A stretch of 34,177 nt of DNA from Gammaproteobacteria bacterium (GTDB lineage: Bacteria; Pseudomonadota; Gammaproteobacteria; SZUA-140). This document shows, piece after piece, positions 16,983 to 27,017 of this stretch. Position 1 is the first letter of the stretch. Every line of letters starts with the position of its first letter. Location: NCBI GenBank assembly GCA_021648525.1, contig JAKISP010000043.1, positions 1 to 34,177 of the forward strand, given 5' to 3'. A program made the translations under genes and the position numbers. The notes under the pieces are model-generated. The model worked only from the letters and a program-made list of their open reading frames with translations. It searched no databases and was not told the origin of the DNA.

Positions 16983-18065
16983 ATGTGGCTTGATCGTCTT
17001 GATATTTGTAATGTTCGAAATTTAGCAGAAGTCTCTTTAAAACTTTCCCCTAAGTTTAATATTGTCAGTGGTGCGAATGGCAGTGGTAAGACAAGTCTAT
17101 TGGAATCGATTTATCTACTGTCATGTGGTAAATCATTCCGTACACACCGTTTTTCAAATATTCCCACTCAGGATGAAATCTGGATGGGAGTCTATGCAAA
17201 ATTATCTGGCAAAGATATTCGTTCTATTCCGATTGGCCTGGAATACAGGGATAGAAAAAACATATTCAAAGTTGACGGAAATCGTTTAAAGAAAGCTTCT
17301 GAGCTGGCAACTTATCTGCCTGTTGTTATTATCCATCAGGAAAGCCAACGTGTTTTTACTCAGAGTCCTAAATATCGGCGTGCATTCCTGGATTGGGGAG
17401 TGTTCCACGTGGAACGGTGCTTTTTAAGTACCTGGCAAAACTTTAATCGTTCGCTAAAACAACGTAATGCTCTATTATCTCAACGAACACAGCTGAGTTC
17501 TATCGATCACTGGAATATAGAAATGAGTGACAATGCAAACCTGATTGATACCCACCGACGCCAGTATCTCGATAAATTTGTATTATTATTTAACCACTTT
17601 GTAAATAAGCTATTGGTAATTGATGGAGAGATAAAGGTTGACTACCGCCGTGGCTGGCCTGAAAAAGAAGATTATCTCGATCTGCTAAGATCATCGTTCG
17701 AAAAAGACCGTATTATGGGGTATACGCAACGAGGACCACATCGTGCAGATATCTTGTTTAAGATTAATGGAACGCCACTACATGAGTATGTTTCGCGCGG
17801 ACAGCAAAAATTATTGGTTTGCTCGCTATATATTGCTCAGGCAGCGTTGTATTCACAAATAGCTGATCGTGGCTCTATTTTCTTAATTGATGATCTAACC
17901 GCTGAGCTGGATGCCAGGCATGTAGCAAACTTGTTGATGGTTTTAGATGAATTAGATACTCAGGTTTTTGTCACCACGCCAGATCTGGAGTTGTTAGATA
18001 GTGGTTTCCTGTCAGAATTAAAAACGTTTCACGTGGAACGTGGCATAATCTCAGAGGTGCTATAA
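16983..18065 (+). CDS. recF: DNA replication and repair protein RecF
   Basis: 360 residues. It is an SMC-like ATPase that loads RecA at gapped DNA with RecO and RecR. Walker A GANGSGKT is at 30-37 and is followed by LLESIYLLSCGKSFRTHR. QRGPHRADI is followed by the ABC-type signature SRGQQKLLVCSLYIAQ, and Walker B is IFLIDDLTAELD. The ATG at 16983 gives the usual MxLxRLxIxNxRN start. Two parS-like sites are embedded in the gene at 17401 and 18025. The first falls on WGVFHVE, a conserved RecF stretch, and the second on the C-terminal FHVERG. gyrB follows after 27 nt. Confidence 0.97.
   Translation: MWLDRLDICNVRNLAEVSLKLSPKFNIVSGANGSGKTSLLESIYLLSCGKSFRTHRFSNIPTQDEIWMGVYAKLSGKDIRSIPIGLEYRDRKNIFKVDGNRLKKASELATYLPVVIIHQESQRVFTQSPKYRRAFLDWGVFHVERCFLSTWQNFNRSLKQRNALLSQRTQLSSIDHWNIEMSDNANLIDTHRRQYLDKFVLLFNHFVNKLLVIDGEIKVDYRRGWPEKEDYLDLLRSSFEKDRIMGYTQRGPHRADILFKINGTPLHEYVSRGQQKLLVCSLYIAQAALYSQIADRGSIFLIDDLTAELDARHVANLLMVLDELDTQVFVTTPDLELLDSGFLSELKTFHVERGIISEVL
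17401..17416. promoter_or_regulatory. parS-like ParB binding site inside recF
   Basis: TGTTCCACGTGGAACG contains the full GTTNCACGTGNAAC core of bacterial parS and matches 15 of 16 positions of TGTTCCACGTGGAACA. The codons read V-F-H-V-E-R. An origin-proximal location is typical for parS. Confidence 0.8.
18025..18040. promoter_or_regulatory. Second parS-like ParB binding site inside recF
   Basis: CGTTTCACGTGGAACG has the complete GTTNCACGTGNAAC core. It also encodes T-F-H-V-E-R, 624 bp from the first site and near the recF 3' end. parA and parB are not in the window. Confidence 0.75.
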
Positions 18066-18083
18066 TGATTTTTTTTTGGATGA

Positions 18084-20510
<2,427 letters not shown>

Positions 20511-20601
20511 TTAACCATAATCTGGCTGTGACAGGTAAACGTTTAGCTTGAGCAAGTTTGAGGTTGTAAATAGTCCGGTGTAACTGCCTATTATTACCCT
20601 C

Positions 20602-20628
20602 AGCAAACGGTTCAGACCGTGGTTTGCT
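20602..20628 (+). terminator. Weak hairpin after gyrB
   Basis: AGCAAACGGT (20602-20611) pairs with ACCGT-GG-TTTGCT (20616-20628) with a bulge. The T run is poor. It is the only stem seen between gyrB and the convergent zinc-ribbon gene and may be the gyrB terminator. Confidence 0.3.
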
Positions 20629-20677
20629 CTGCTCTCACGATCTAACCTTGTTCGTTATCAGCGCATTCGTTGAGCAA

Positions 20678-21295
20678 TTATTTACCATCAATATATTTAA
20701 ATAACTTATCCAGCAAGCGTTCACTTTTTCCAAAGTCAAACATTTGCCCCTCAATTTTTGTTGAGGCGTCTAACAACGTCTCTTTATGGGTTTTTTTCAC
20801 CATCACTAAAATGGTTCCCTTCCATGACAAGATATCGGAGGGTATTTCGGCCTCTATAAGACAACCATCATCAGCCTGCTCTACATGTATGACTTTTTGA
20901 CCCAACTCAGCGAACAAGCAGAGTAACTTTACTATCATTTTACCCGGGGGAAGATCAAACTCCGCACACCGCTTCTTCTTTATATTTATTCCAAACCTGG
21001 CGGATACTGGTTTGGAAATAGCGGCCAATTTCCCTAACGATATCCCTCCCGCAAGTGGTTTTAACGAATCACCAAAAAGATCAAACAACTCCTCTATTGA
21101 TAAATTCTTCCTGTTTTTTTGTGCGGCGATAGAAATTAAATCTCGTACCTCTGGGATGCGCAGCAATTTTGAGTAATTTGTCTCACCGCTCCAGTCAGTT
21201 TCTTCAATATCATGTGAATCTGTTGCAGCCAACTCTGCACCGCATTTAGAACAATAATTTCCTCCTTCTTTTGAACCACAATTAGAACAATACAT
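20678..21295 (-). CDS. Zinc-ribbon protein of unknown function
   Basis: 205 residues. The N-terminus is a small zinc ribbon with C3, C6, C15 and C18 (YCSNCGSKEGGNYCSKCGAE), a double CxxC as in many regulatory or adaptor proteins. After an acidic linker (about 25-38) there is a soluble region of about 165 residues with no signal peptide or membrane helix and no motif I recognise. A basic patch IKKKRCAEF lies mid-protein, and the C-terminus is predicted helical (SERLLDKLFKYIDGK). An AAAGG ribosome site precedes the ATG. It converges on gyrB and is probably transcribed alone. Confidence 0.65.
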   Translation of the reverse strand: MYCSNCGSKEGGNYCSKCGAELAATDSHDIEETDWSGETNYSKLLRIPEVRDLISIAAQKNRKNLSIEELFDLFGDSLKPLAGGISLGKLAAISKPVSARFGINIKKKRCAEFDLPPGKMIVKLLCLFAELGQKVIHVEQADDGCLIEAEIPSDILSWKGTILVMVKKTHKETLLDASTKIEGQMFDFGKSERLLDKLFKYIDGK

Positions 21296-21692
21296 TAGAA
21301 GTTACCTTTGTACATAAACGAGGCTGCAGAAAAACCGATCTTAACGGGGCATCATACTTCTTAGTCAATCCTGGTTCGATTAACTGATTTTTACTCACTG
21401 ATGTTTATATTTCAAGATAAATATTGGGTGTTTTTCAGCTAAGTACCTATGATCTATAGCATGTTTTTAAAACGTTTCTGTACTGGAAACAATCGCTATT
21501 AAGCGACTGTTTTGTCTAAATTATCGATGACCTTCAGTTAAAACGATATTTGTGTTCGAATAACGACAGATCATGCATTAAATAAGGATTACTTTAAAGT
21601 TTATTTAAGGATAGGGACGACATCACTTGACCGATGTCGCACATCAACATAAGCTTCATTTTTACGTCAGTTTACTTTGGGGGAGAGGGGAT
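21296..21692. other. Gap between divergent genes
   Basis: This AT-rich stretch must hold the promoters of both divergent neighbours. The only structures seen are CGACATC/GATGTCG (21618-21624 and 21633-21639), a 7-bp hairpin in the leader of the YhcB-like gene, and a short CGCT/AGCG stem near 21493. I see no RNA gene and no coding remnant. Confidence 0.4.
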
Positions 21693-22301
21693 ATGACAGC
21701 AGCACTCGTGGCAATTTTTAGCCTGATCCTGGGCCTGGTGTGCGGCCTGCTTTTTGGCAGAGCAACCAATGCACCATATCAGGAAGCACAGGAACTAAAA
21801 GACTCACTTAATCAGGCTCAGTCTGAGTTTGATGCATACAAGGTTGAAGTGACTCAACACTTTACAAAAACGGCAGAGCTGGTGAACTCGATGACAGATA
21901 ATTATCGTAATGTTCACACACACCTTGCGGGTGGCGCGCAGACACTTTGTAGTGGAGCGCTTCAGTTAGAGTCAATGAATGATAAAGGTGCGCTTGAGGC
22001 ACAGGCTGAAGAGGTAACAGCAACAGAAGAGGTGCAGAGCAGTACTGAGGCGGCTGCAAATGATGACTCGTCTACACCCGCTGTAGAAACAGTCGATGAA
22101 AAAACAGCGAACAATGTTGATACGGTGGTAGCAGCGTCAACGACTGAAACAGAAGTTGAACAGATAAAAGTAGATGCGGATACGGTTGCATCTGCAGAAG
22201 AAAAAGCAGCTGTTGCAACAACGGCTGAAGAGACTGTTCCAGAAGAGCTAGTGGCTGATGTGGCAACAGAGAAAAATCAGAGTGAAAAACGTATACACTG
22301 A
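21693..22301 (+). CDS. YhcB/ZapG-like DUF1043 protein with long acidic tail
   Basis: 202 residues from the ATG at 21693, chosen for its purine-rich ribosome site GGGAGAGGGG and because the membrane helix then begins at residue 4. An upstream in-frame TTG at 21627 is less likely. The N-terminal anchor TAALVAIFSLILGLVCGLLFGR and the following coiled coil (LKDSLNQAQSEFDAYKVEV) with HFTKTAELVNSMTDNYRNVH match YhcB, a cell-envelope and division-linked inner-membrane protein. The C-terminal half (about 110-202) is low-complexity, rich in Ala, Glu, Thr and Val, and probably disordered. It runs longer than in the E. coli protein. Confidence 0.85.
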   Translation: MTAALVAIFSLILGLVCGLLFGRATNAPYQEAQELKDSLNQAQSEFDAYKVEVTQHFTKTAELVNSMTDNYRNVHTHLAGGAQTLCSGALQLESMNDKGALEAQAEEVTATEEVQSSTEAAANDDSSTPAVETVDEKTANNVDTVVAASTTETEVEQIKVDADTVASAEEKAAVATTAEETVPEELVADVATEKNQSEKRIH

Positions 22302-22326
22302 TTGTTCACCTGAAAATGCTGGAGTT

Positions 22327-22354
22327 AAAAAGGAGACCTGCAGGTCTCCTTTTT
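22327..22354. terminator. Bidirectional terminator between the YhcB-like gene and folA
   Basis: AAAAAGGAGACCTG (22327-22340) is the exact reverse complement of CAGGTCTCCTTTTT (22341-22354), a perfect 28-bp palindrome with A and T runs on both sides. It can end the plus-strand YhcB-like transcript and the minus-strand folA transcript. The folA stop codon begins at its edge. Confidence 0.88.
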
Positions 22355-22845
22355 TATGGCTGGCGTTCTAGCGTGAGAAAGCTATACGGATAGCTGTTTT
22401 TTTCATCTGGTACACAATCCAGACGGTCTATCTCTTTCCAGGTTGCGTTATCCAGTTCAACGAAGTGTGCATCCCCTTCAAATTCATGATGGATGATGGT
22501 GAGATAGATTCGCTGAGCAATGGGTAACATCTGTTGATAAAAGGAAGCGCCGCCAATCACCATCACTTCGGCATCATCTTCTGTTTGTGCCAGTGCCTCA
22601 TCAATACTGTTTACAACATGGCAACCGTCAGCAGAATATGAACGGTTATTAGTGATAATAATATTTTTTCTTCCAGGGAGTGGGCGCCCAATTGATTCAT
22701 AGGTTTTTCGCCCCATCAAAATAGGCTTACTCATCGTAACCGCTTTAAAGTGCTTGAAATCAGCGGGCAGATGCCAGGGTAGGGTGTTGTTGATACCGAT
22801 AACACGATTAGATGCCATCGCTGCGATCAGTGACAGAGTTGTCAT
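22354..22845 (-). CDS. folA: Dihydrofolate reductase
   Basis: 163 residues, normal length. It reduces dihydrofolate to tetrahydrofolate with NADPH, the trimethoprim target. Visible landmarks are SLIAAMASNRVIGINNTLPW, LPADFKHFKAVT with the catalytic acid, PILMGRKTYESIGRPLPGRKN in part, VMVIGGASFYQQMLP and a C-terminal YSFLTLERQ. It functions with ThyA, encoded about 5 kb to the right on the same strand. ThyA makes the dihydrofolate this enzyme recycles. Accessory genes and transposase remnants now separate the two. Confidence 0.97.
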   Translation of the reverse strand: MTTLSLIAAMASNRVIGINNTLPWHLPADFKHFKAVTMSKPILMGRKTYESIGRPLPGRKNIIITNNRSYSADGCHVVNSIDEALAQTEDDAEVMVIGGASFYQQMLPIAQRIYLTIIHHEFEGDAHFVELDNATWKEIDRLDCVPDEKNSYPYSFLTLERQP

Positions 22846-23097
22846 CTACACAGTTACCACGGTTTTGATGTTATAGCCTCTACGATTTTTTCTATAGTAG
22901 TGTTCCAAAACTTTTAGTCTCCTCAGTACGGGCGGGAAAAGTGTAGCATATTAATTTCCTCAAGCCCTTTTCTTATGATGACTGTCTCTTTTGTGATGCA
23001 TGATATGACTTTCAGTCCAGAGTCGTTGAGTAATCTGTACAAAGATTAGTATTTAAAACATGCTTAATTGGATATCAAGATTTGGTTAAATTATAAT

Positions 23098-23397
23098 ATG
23101 AATATCAAATCAGCCATAAATAAAATGGCTATATGTTTGTTTTTAACGGTGTTTCTGAACGCTTGCGCGATAACACCTGAATTTAAAACAAATGAAGTCG
23201 CCAATCAATTTGCTAAGACTATAAATAAAAACGATGTACAGGTATTGATTACGTTAAGTGGTTTCCCTTTTTACGTACACAACCAGAAGTGGAAAACAGC
23301 TAATGGTGGATATGGTTTTGTACTGGGAAAACAAGACAGGCGAGTATTTGAGAAAAACGAAAAATTATCAGTTTATCTGAGAGAGCTGGTCGGATAG
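23098..23397 (+). CDS. Small lipoprotein, unknown function
   Basis: 99 residues from the ATG at 23098. An in-frame TTG at 23068 would only add hydrophilic residues before the signal peptide. The N-terminus has a lipoprotein signal with the lipobox LNAC and lipidated C23. The mature part is only about 77 residues (EVANQFAKTINKNDVQVLIT onward, then SGFPFYVHNQKW). Its opening pattern resembles NTF2/SnoaL-like secreted domains, which are normally longer. The gene may therefore be a C-terminally truncated copy. A transposase remnant begins just downstream. No ribosome site of strength is seen. Confidence 0.55.
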   Translation: MNIKSAINKMAICLFLTVFLNACAITPEFKTNEVANQFAKTINKNDVQVLITLSGFPFYVHNQKWKTANGGYGFVLGKQDRRVFEKNEKLSVYLRELVG

Positions 23398-23429
23398 CCG
23401 AGGGTATCTTTCCCCTTAATTAACCACGT

Positions 23430-23590
23430 CAGTATCGCAGACAGTTTCTATTGATAGTTCCTCGCTTGTCCTGGCGAAGCATACGCCCACTCCCACCCAT
23501 CAGTTCAAGATAGTCGGTTAATTTAAACGTTAACCCAGATGGTACTCATCACGTGGATTACCAACAAATGAAAATGCCTTATAGCCTGCT
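23430..23590 (-). pseudogene. C-terminal remnant of a Y1-type transposase
   Basis: Minus-strand fragments AFSFVGNPRDEYHLG and LTDYLELMGGSGRMLRQDKR, then GTINRN, match the C-terminal region of the large IS200-like/REP-associated (Y1_Tnp) transposase family. Relatives there read FxGNPR...GLPFRLTDYLELVDWTGRxIRxDKRGAI. Stop codons and frame changes between the pieces show it is dead. The remaining sequence in 23398-23747 shows nothing else except the ribosome site of the next gene. Confidence 0.7.
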
Positions 23591-23747
23591 GTTGTGAGTG
23601 GTTAGTCAGATGTGTAGTTTGTGCCTGAGCAATGCATTTTTTAATGTCTCGTTAGTATCGTAATTGTAATACCTGTTACATGTTGCAGTTGTTAGCACTT
23701 GATTTTTATTAAATACTGTTTTTTTAACACAATAAGTCAGGGAGAAA

Positions 23748-24326
23748 ATGATGCTGAGATTACCTCATAAAATATTTTTTATAATGTTCATCATGTTTGC
23801 ATTTGGTGGAATAGCCAATGCTCATCAAAAACCACAGAAAGAATTTGTTCACGGGATAACAATTAAGTTAGGTCATCACAGCTATTATTTCGCAGGGGCT
23901 CCTGATGGGAAAAATGGCGCTACCGATGTACCAGGGCATCAATGGGTACGCATTGGGAAACATCACTTGATAGGAAAACACTATAATACAGGGCCTTTTG
24001 GCGCTCCTGACTGGTGGTCTAGTGATGCTGGTGATGGTGAGCTACTCTATATTATGGATGCAATTATCGATAAGTGGAGCGAAATTAAAGCGGCCCACTA
24101 CGTAACCAAAGGGTATAATCACTACCATATGCTTGTAGATACTGAGACAGGTGAATTACATCCCAATAAAGTTGTGTGGTTTAAGCATGTAGCTGTAAAG
24201 TCTTTCATGTTTGACGGAGAAGGCCCGCTTGATTTTTTGGGTATAGAAGCCTATCAAGTAGTGCCTGGAGTTGATTACAATGTGGGGCCGAACTGGCATA
24301 TCCCATACAACCCTAACCCAGAATAA
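23748..24326 (+). CDS. Secreted His-rich protein, unknown function
   Basis: 192 residues with an AGGGAG ribosome site. Either of two adjacent ATGs (23748 or 23751) can start it. A signal peptide (LPHKIFFIMFIMFAFGGIANA, cleavage after ANA near residue 25) is followed by a compact domain of about 165 residues with no cysteine. It is rich in His, Trp, Tyr and Gly: LGHHSYYFAGAPDGK, PGHQWVRIGKHH, GAPDWWSSDAG, NHYHMLVD. The spaced histidines could bind metal, but no known site motif is complete. I do not recognise the family. A strong terminator follows, so it is probably monocistronic. Confidence 0.7.
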   Translation: MMLRLPHKIFFIMFIMFAFGGIANAHQKPQKEFVHGITIKLGHHSYYFAGAPDGKNGATDVPGHQWVRIGKHHLIGKHYNTGPFGAPDWWSSDAGDGELLYIMDAIIDKWSEIKAAHYVTKGYNHYHMLVDTETGELHPNKVVWFKHVAVKSFMFDGEGPLDFLGIEAYQVVPGVDYNVGPNWHIPYNPNPE

Positions 24327-24338
24327 ATAAAAAACCCT

Positions 24339-24376
24339 CTGGTGGGTAACGCATCCTCGTTACCCACCAGGTTTTT
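24339..24376 (+). terminator. Rho-independent terminator, probably bidirectional
   Basis: CTGGTGGGTAACG (24339-24351) pairs perfectly with CGTTACCCACCAG (24358-24370) around a 6-nt loop, followed by GTTTTT and preceded by an A run. The stem core GGTGGGTAACG resembles the REP-like palindrome at 9953-9982, suggesting a repeat reused as a terminator. Confidence 0.88.
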
Positions 24377-24877
24377 CATTTCGCTAACAAATCTTCTTAT
24401 AAATTACTTATTCTATTTTTTCATTGACCTACATTATTTTTTAACCAATGAAATAAAGAAAAAACAGATTCAGATTTTCTCACTTAACTCTCAAGTGGTA
24501 AAAAATCGTGGGGGATGATTGGAAATAAACCATGATGAAAAGCGATTACTCTGAAGTAAACAGGCATTCTTTCCCGCGAGGCAAGCGGTCTTCTCGGCAG
24601 GGTGTTGATTAGGGTGGGATAATGATTTGATTATCCAAACTTAAGAAAAATAATACTCACAACTACGAATGCTGGGGCTTCTTCACTGTCTTTCTATACT
24701 TTTAGGGTAAATACTATAATGGTACTTACAATCTAAGCGTGTGTGTGTCAGACTTTTGTAATCTCTCGTTACTATTATCCTGTGTTATTTTTGAATATAG
24801 ACTATGGGAAAGGTCAAATTCTATGAGAGTCCCCCGGAAAAAAAGGGGGTTTATCTTATTGATATTAGGAATGAAAA
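24377..24877. other. AT-rich gap upstream of the second lipoprotein gene
   Basis: About 500 bases with no convincing gene. A 26-codon frame from the ATG at 24532 (MMKSDYSEVNRHSF onward) has no support. A GT microsatellite of four to five units lies at about 24739-24749. The leader hairpin at 24831-24855 is listed separately. No riboswitch fold was recognised. Confidence 0.4.
24831..24855 (+). terminator. Possible attenuator hairpin in the lipoprotein leader
   Basis: CCCCC (24831-24835) faces GGGGG (24845-24849) across a GGAAAAAAA loop and is followed by TTTATCTTATT. It lies only about 28 nt before the ATG at 24878, so it could attenuate transcription or affect translation of that gene. Confidence 0.35.
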
Positions 24878-26458
24878 ATGAAAATAGCCCCGCTTTTAAA
24901 AATATTAATTTTTTTATTAATGACTCTTTCTATAGTAAATTGTGGTGGTGGAGGTAGTGAAGCTCCCGCTAATAACAATACAGGGGACAATCCTCTCATA
25001 ACCGGGTCAATTAGCGGTATTATTCAAGATGCAGATACCCAACAGCCGGTTGAAGGCGCCATTGTTTCAGTCAACGGGTCGTCAGTAGCAACCTCCGTAT
25101 TCGGCATCTATAACCTGGAAAATATATCAGCCAATGACCGTATTGTGGTCACAATTCAGCGTACAGAATATGCTGAACAATCAAAAATTGTTAGTCTGAA
25201 CAAACAAAATCAGGTCATCAATTTAAACGTTTCGATTTTGCCGGTCGATTCCATTGAAGAGTTTGATCCTGATCTCGCACAAGCGTTAACGGTGACCGAT
25301 TCACCGGCAGTGGTGATACTAACAGCAAGCTCACTGGTACAGGCTGATGGCACAACATCCCCTTCTGGAATGGTGATCAGTAATTTAACGGTGATTGATC
25401 CAACAATCGACATTGACCTCATGCCCGGTGACATGCAGACGGGTACCGATGACGGCACACTTGCCCAGATTGAAAGCTTTGGAGCCATTACTGTCACTTT
25501 TGTAGACGCTGCGGGTAACGATTTGAATTTAGCAGGCGGCTCACCCGCTACCATTCGTATTCCCGTCGCGAGCAATTCAGACAACCCACCCGCGACTATC
25601 CCTTTATATTTTTATGATACGGAAACCGGACTGTGGATTGAAGAAGGTACCGCTACACTTGATCCAACTGAAGGATTTTATGAGGGTTCTGTCACTCATT
25701 TTTCTACCTGGAACGCAGATCTTATATTTGAACGGGTCACAATTAATGGTTGTGTCGAAGATACGAATGGCAGGCGCTTAGAAAATATTTTTATCCGCTC
25801 AAAAGGTCAGGACTATTCAGGCACTTCTGTTGCTCGTACCGATAACGCAGGAAATTTTTCCATTTTTGTAAAATCTGATGCGCGGGTATCCATTTTTGGA
25901 CGCGCATTTTCCAGATCCACTAATACCGTGGATGTGCAAACCGGAACATCCGATATTACTTTAGACAGCTGCCTGGTATTACAGGATGCGGTAATACTAA
26001 TACCTGGGCCAGGTAATACAACTGGTGGCGGCATCTTAACGTTATCAGGTGCAGATACGGGAGCGGTGGGTACAACACTTGAATTTCTTGATGCTGCCAA
26101 TCTGTTTAGTTCTGTCGGTGGAGTTGTTATCTTAGCAACTGAGGGGGAAGATGTTCTTGTAGGCCCAACTGACCCTGACAACTATTTTTTACTATCCAGT
26201 ATCGGTGATGCCTTCTTTAATTTGCGTATAACGGTTGAAGCTCAGGAATATCGTTATCTCTGTGGTACAGGAGGAACATATCCAGATGTAGGGGTTGGTT
26301 GTGGCGTTGGCACCATTACGTTTAATATAGTAGATAATTCTATGACATTTACAAATACCATATTCCGACGATTACCAGACGGCAGTGATGCAATAATTGA
26401 CCTTGTTGTCAACGGAACTATTCAATGGCGCAATATTGATGTTTCTGAATTACCTTAA
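24878..26458 (+). CDS. Surface lipoprotein with carboxypeptidase-regulatory-like repeats
   Basis: 526 residues. The signal peptide ends in SIVNC with C22 followed by GGGGSE, typical of exported lipoproteins, although Asn at -1 is unusual. Residues about 42-120 (ITGSISGIIQDADTQQPVEG, GIYNLENISAND) form a CarboxypepD_reg-like beta-sandwich. A second similar unit begins near 290 (INGCVEDTNGRRLENIFIRS). A central region contains IRIPVASNSDNPPATIPLYF and GLWIEEGTATL, as in large surface-anchored proteins. The C-terminal part has four cysteines (CLV, YLCGTG, GVGCGVG) and beta-rich sequence. It is probably an outer-membrane or surface adhesin-type protein. The partner is unknown. The base composition is typical of the AT-rich accessory block. 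Confidence 0.7.
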   Translation: MKIAPLLKILIFLLMTLSIVNCGGGGSEAPANNNTGDNPLITGSISGIIQDADTQQPVEGAIVSVNGSSVATSVFGIYNLENISANDRIVVTIQRTEYAEQSKIVSLNKQNQVINLNVSILPVDSIEEFDPDLAQALTVTDSPAVVILTASSLVQADGTTSPSGMVISNLTVIDPTIDIDLMPGDMQTGTDDGTLAQIESFGAITVTFVDAAGNDLNLAGGSPATIRIPVASNSDNPPATIPLYFYDTETGLWIEEGTATLDPTEGFYEGSVTHFSTWNADLIFERVTINGCVEDTNGRRLENIFIRSKGQDYSGTSVARTDNAGNFSIFVKSDARVSIFGRAFSRSTNTVDVQTGTSDITLDSCLVLQDAVILIPGPGNTTGGGILTLSGADTGAVGTTLEFLDAANLFSSVGGVVILATEGEDVLVGPTDPDNYFLLSSIGDAFFNLRITVEAQEYRYLCGTGGTYPDVGVGCGVGTITFNIVDNSMTFTNTIFRRLPDGSDAIIDLVVNGTIQWRNIDVSELP

Positions 26459-26491
26459 GTTATGAAGTATTTAACCTGACTTCGTAGGGGA

Positions 26492-26517
26492 TAGCTCTAG
26501 AGCTAGAGCTAGAGCTA
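26492..26517. repeat. Short tandem repeat of AGCTAG hexamers
   Basis: The hexamer AGCTAG/CTAGAG is repeated about three to four times just after the lipoprotein stop. It is noncoding and may vary in copy number. Confidence 0.6.
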
Positions 26518-26540
26518 ACAAGATACCCATAACTAAGATT

Positions 26541-26778
26541 GACAATATAGTTGCCCAGTTGGCTTTTCCCTCTGAACGCTATCTGCGTGGAGAGTCGATG
26601 AGTCGTGTTGAACGATTACGTCACTTTATGGCGCAAACGGCTGATTGATATTAGCTGCTTTATGCGGGCCTTGAATGAAGGCATTGCTCTGTGGGCGAAT
26701 GCAGGAGGTTATCGTTCATTCAACGGTTTCAGAAATAGTATATCTTTTTACTGCGGTAGGCTGGATATGACTCCATAG
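26541..26778 (+). pseudogene. Decayed internal fragment of a Y1-type transposase
   Basis: One frame reads SERYLRGESMSRVERLR. After a frameshift near 26620 another frame reads VTLWRKRLIDISCFMRALNE followed by GIALWANAGG, up to a TAG at 26776. These match the middle of the same large Y1_Tnp family (typically LSEAER...[24 protein letters not shown]). The end beyond GG is too diverged to place. It is the second fragment of this family in the window, in the opposite orientation to the one at 23430-23590. The rest of 26779-27017 shows no gene. Confidence 0.7.
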
Positions 26779-27017
26779 CTTTCAGATAGTTCTACGAAGA
26801 ACCATTATTATAAAGGGTCTAACGATCCAGGTTGGCGTTTGCGAGGGCCACTTAATAAATGCCGCTGCTGATCTGTTCCAGTTATCATACATGAGGTTAA
26901 TAGAGCAAGAAGACAGCCATAATATAAAAACATCCAGCACGCAAAAAAGAACAGCGCTTCGTTTGCGCCGCACAGTACAGCTTGGTTGTTATGCCTCACA
27001 CAACACATGAGAAATAG

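Noticed and set aside
24540-24877. Cyclic-di-GMP or other riboswitch in the long leader of the lipoprotein gene
   Set aside because: The conserved core bases of GEMM-type riboswitches are absent; only a simple hairpin is seen.
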